5,971 nt of DNA, from positions 1 through 5,971 of the forward strand of contig JAISZM010000157.1 of assembly GCA_031269205.1 (NCBI GenBank), given 5' to 3'. This stretch comes from Eubacteriales Family XIII. Incertae Sedis bacterium. Its GTDB lineage: Bacteria; Bacillota; Clostridia; Peptostreptococcales; Anaerovoracaceae. This document shows positions 4,163 to 5,971 of the stretch, piece after piece (the first letter of the stretch is position 1; each line of letters begins with the position of its first letter). The position numbers were made by a program, and so were the translations under genes. A model generated the notes under the pieces. It had not been told where the DNA came from, did no database searches, and saw only the letters and a program-made list of their open reading frames with translations.

Positions 4163-5971
4163 TACGTTACTGCATGATGATGGGAAAAAAGGCAGTGGCG
4201 AAAGCGCGGCCAAAAGCGGCGCGGATGCTCAGGAGTCAGGACAGGGAGGGGAAGCCTCCCACGGGATGAACGGTCCTGATCGTACCGAAACGGACGGGGG
4301 AATGTCGGGAGCGAACGCGGCCGGCGAAACCCCCTACGCTGACAGCGCGGGCTTCTATATCCGCGAGCTGAACAGCGCGGACCTGCATTTCTCCAAAACG
4401 AAACCGCGCTTCGGCGACAGGATGTCCGCGCGCGCCCTGGCTTTCATCCTCTGCGTGCTGCTCGGCGTGGGAGGACTCGTGGCGGGCTACGCCGCGCTTC
4501 GCAGCATCGACCACACCCTCCGCGCGCCTCACGAGAGCTACTTCAGCGACCTCTACAACCTCAGTGACCAGGGAACAAAGGCCATCACGGAGGATATGTT
4601 CGCGGACAAGCCCTACGTCGAATCGTGGTATTTCCGGGACATGACCGACCGGCAGGCCGACGAACTCCTGGGGCTTTACGCGATATACGGCGACGGCATA
4701 GAGGACGAGCTGTCGGAAGGAGCGCTCTCCTACGGCTACGAGTCAACCTACGTAAACGAAGCGGGTAAAGAGGTCGGTATCGTCTACGACGCCCCCGGGG
4801 GCAATGTGATAGAGAGCGTGATTGAGACCATCTATTATGACCTTGCCAACAGGCTTGGGAACTCGTCATACTTCTCCTACGGCGACCCGAACGGCGAAGC
4901 TCCGATCTATGAATGGACCTACGGGAACGGAACGGGCGAGCCCGTCGTATTCGACACGCGGAAGCTGGACGACGAACGATTCTTCTACCCTGAGGACGAT
5001 TATTCCCACTCCTTCAGGGATTTCTACGACGAAGGCGTCAAGGAGGCTTTTGCGGAAGTGTACGCGGAGGAGTTCGCGCAGATCAAGGACGCGTCGATCG
5101 AGGGATATCGGACGACGCTCCTGGATGAGTACGACGACGCGGTCAAACGTCTCGACGACAGCGGGCTGCTCTATTATATCGGCTGCGCCGGCGCGGGCGG
5201 GCAAACCGCCGCGAATCAGATCGCGACAGGCTCGGCCGCCACAGCGGATAAAAAGGCCGCGAATCAAACCACGACAGGCCCGGCCGTCACAGCGGATGAA
5301 AAGGCCGCGAACCACGCCATCACGAACGTGGAGCCGGACGCCACCGGCGCGCCCGCGGACATCACGGTGTTCACTTCGGCACCCGCCTTCCTGTCGGTCC
5401 TTTATGACGGGAGGGACGCGAAGGCTTCCGGGACAGCCGGTCTCACCGATAACGAGTCCCTGTACCTCAACGCTTACACGGAAGGATTTCCGGACGGCAC
5501 GGCGCTCTACCTCGCCTGGCCGAAGGAGGTCTTGGACGAAGGCGCCGTTTCACTCGCGGCCGCCCGCGTGACGGCGCGCGGCGCCCTCCCCCTTGCCGCG
5601 GTCGCCATTGTCGCCGCGCTCGTGCTGTTCATCCTGCTGCTCGTGTGGACGGGACGCAGACGCGCGGACGGTACACGGCGGCTCTACCTCTGGGACAGGA
5701 TATTCGTCGAGATACAACTCTTCATGATGTTCTTGGCGTTCATCATCGTTTTTCGCCCACTCGCGGGCGGGTTTATCCCCGAATTGCCCTCGTTGCATAT
5801 CCCCGTCATCGTGTTTACGATCATAGCCGTCGCCGCCCTCGGCGCCTTCGACCTCTGGTGTCTGCTCTCCTTGGTCCGCATCATCAAAGCGCGCCGCGTC
5901 CCTCGCTGCCTCCTGACGTGGCTCATTCTGAAATGGATTGGGCGCGGCATACGCGGCCTCGCGCGCGCCGT
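4137..5971 (+). CDS. Probable sensor histidine kinase, N-terminal sensory and membrane half (partial)
   Basis: An open frame runs off the right edge (611 codons seen). From the TTG at 4137, residues 1 to about 75 are polar and low in complexity. A membrane helix at about 99-121 (ALAFILCVLLGVGGLVAGY) is followed by a roughly 360-residue external region, then helices at about 483-504, 522-539 and 555-580. Basic loops (TGRRR, RIIKARR) fit an N-in topology that ends in the cytoplasm. The external region is rich in D, E and Y and holds a 16-residue tandem repeat. No kinase box is in the window; the kinase call rests on the regulator just upstream and on topology. The start is uncertain. TTG 4137 has AAGGTGG nine bases upstream and would overlap the regulator by 26 bases; ATG 4266 or 4302 are alternatives, but neither has a well-spaced ribosome site. 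Confidence 0.75.
   Translation, partial: MDTKSKKSDTLLHDDGKKGSGESAAKSGADAQESGQGGEASHGMNGPDRTETDGGMSGANAAGETPYADSAGFYIRELNSADLHFSKTKPRFGDRMSARALAFILCVLLGVGGLVAGYAALRSIDHTLRAPHESYFSDLYNLSDQGTKAITEDMFADKPYVESWYFRDMTDRQADELLGLYAIYGDGIEDELSEGALSYGYESTYVNEAGKEVGIVYDAPGGNVIESVIETIYYDLANRLGNSSYFSYGDPNGEAPIYEWTYGNGTGEPVVFDTRKLDDERFFYPEDDYSHSFRDFYDEGVKEAFAEVYAEEFAQIKDASIEGYRTTLLDEYDDAVKRLDDSGLLYYIGCAGAGGQTAANQIATGSAATADKKAANQTTTGPAVTADEKAANHAITNVEPDATGAPADITVFTSAPAFLSVLYDGRDAKASGTAGLTDNESLYLNAYTEGFPDGTALYLAWPKEVLDEGAVSLAAARVTARGALPLAAVAIVAALVLFILLLVWTGRRRADGTRRLYLWDRIFVEIQLFMMFLAFIIVFRPLAGGFIPELPSLHIPVIVFTIIAVAALGAFDLWCLLSLVRIIKARRVPRCLLTWLILKWIGRGIRGLARA
5208..5318 (+). repeat. 48-bp in-frame tandem repeat in the sensor protein
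   Basis: Two full units, 5208-5255 and 5256-5303, match at 42 of 48 bases. A third, decayed unit begins at 5304 with GCCGCGAACCA. They encode AANQIATGSAATADKK and AANQTTTGPAVTADEK, a Thr/Ala/Gly-rich linker in the external region before the segment beginning ITVFTSAPAFL. The period keeps the frame, so copy number could vary between strains and change the spacing between external subdomains. Confidence 0.85.

Noticed and set aside
3386..4213. Minus-strand open frame of 275 codons
   Set aside because: It lies antisense to the response regulator, which has all family residues, and shows no family features itself.
4174..4269. Short plus-strand ORF starting with three consecutive ATG codons, 31 basic residues
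   Set aside because: It has no ribosome site, is out of frame inside the start of the sensor gene, and the basic composition is expected of a shadow frame.
4866..5315. Minus-strand open frame with internal repeats
   Set aside because: Its repeats are the antisense reading of the 48-bp tandem repeat of the sensor gene.
5208..5318. CRISPR-like repeat array
   Set aside because: The units are directly adjacent with no spacers and lie in frame inside a coding region.
4822..5571. Plus-strand open frame of 249 codons in another frame of the sensor gene
   Set aside because: It is Arg/Ser/Thr/Pro-rich out-of-frame translation of the membrane protein, with no ribosome site or motif.

Overview
The window looks like a moderately GC-rich chromosome of a Bacillota (Clostridia-type) bacterium. 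The evidence is a YhaM-type exoribonuclease start (a family typical of Bacillota), a VanR-like OmpR-family response regulator, AGGAGG-like Shine-Dalgarno sites, and AT-rich consensus sigma-A promoters between GC-rich genes. The organism cannot be named from the sequence alone.

Layout. (1) Positions 1-1781, minus strand: a tight housekeeping operon read in the order trmB (tRNA m7G46 methyltransferase), a flavodoxin-fold iron-sulfur flavoprotein, then yhaM, which leaves the window after 29 codons. The trmB stop codon lies inside the flavoprotein's Shine-Dalgarno site. TrmB is about 100 residues longer than usual. The extra length sits in three low-complexity blocks: one is a 24-bp tandem repeat, and one is built from GC-rich hairpins that resemble an interspersed palindromic element. 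(2) Positions 1892-3319: two different type II toxin-antitoxin modules back to back, vapB-vapC on the minus strand and mazE-mazF on the plus strand. They diverge from a 252-bp intergenic region. That region holds a near-consensus vapBC promoter with a perfect 8+8 bp inverted repeat, a fully consensus extra minus-strand promoter (TTGACA, 17 bp, TATAAT) in front of a GC-rich structured stretch, and a mazEF promoter with its own 8+8 bp inverted repeat. (3) Positions 3320-5971, plus strand: a leader with direct repeats typical of OmpR-family binding sites and a strong hairpin, then a response regulator overlapping a large membrane protein that is open to the window edge. Position and topology suggest that this protein is the partner sensor histidine kinase, with its catalytic half outside the window.

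How the parts work together. Block 1 concerns tRNA modification and RNA turnover. Block 2 is a pair of RNA-cleaving toxins with their antitoxins, placed between the housekeeping operon and a signalling operon. Block 3 is a two-component system whose kinase has a roughly 360-residue, acid- and tyrosine-rich extracellular region that I cannot assign to a known sensor domain. The items most worth a second look are the shared control region of the two toxin-antitoxin modules, the orphan consensus promoter, the repeat-expanded TrmB, and the unusual sensor protein.
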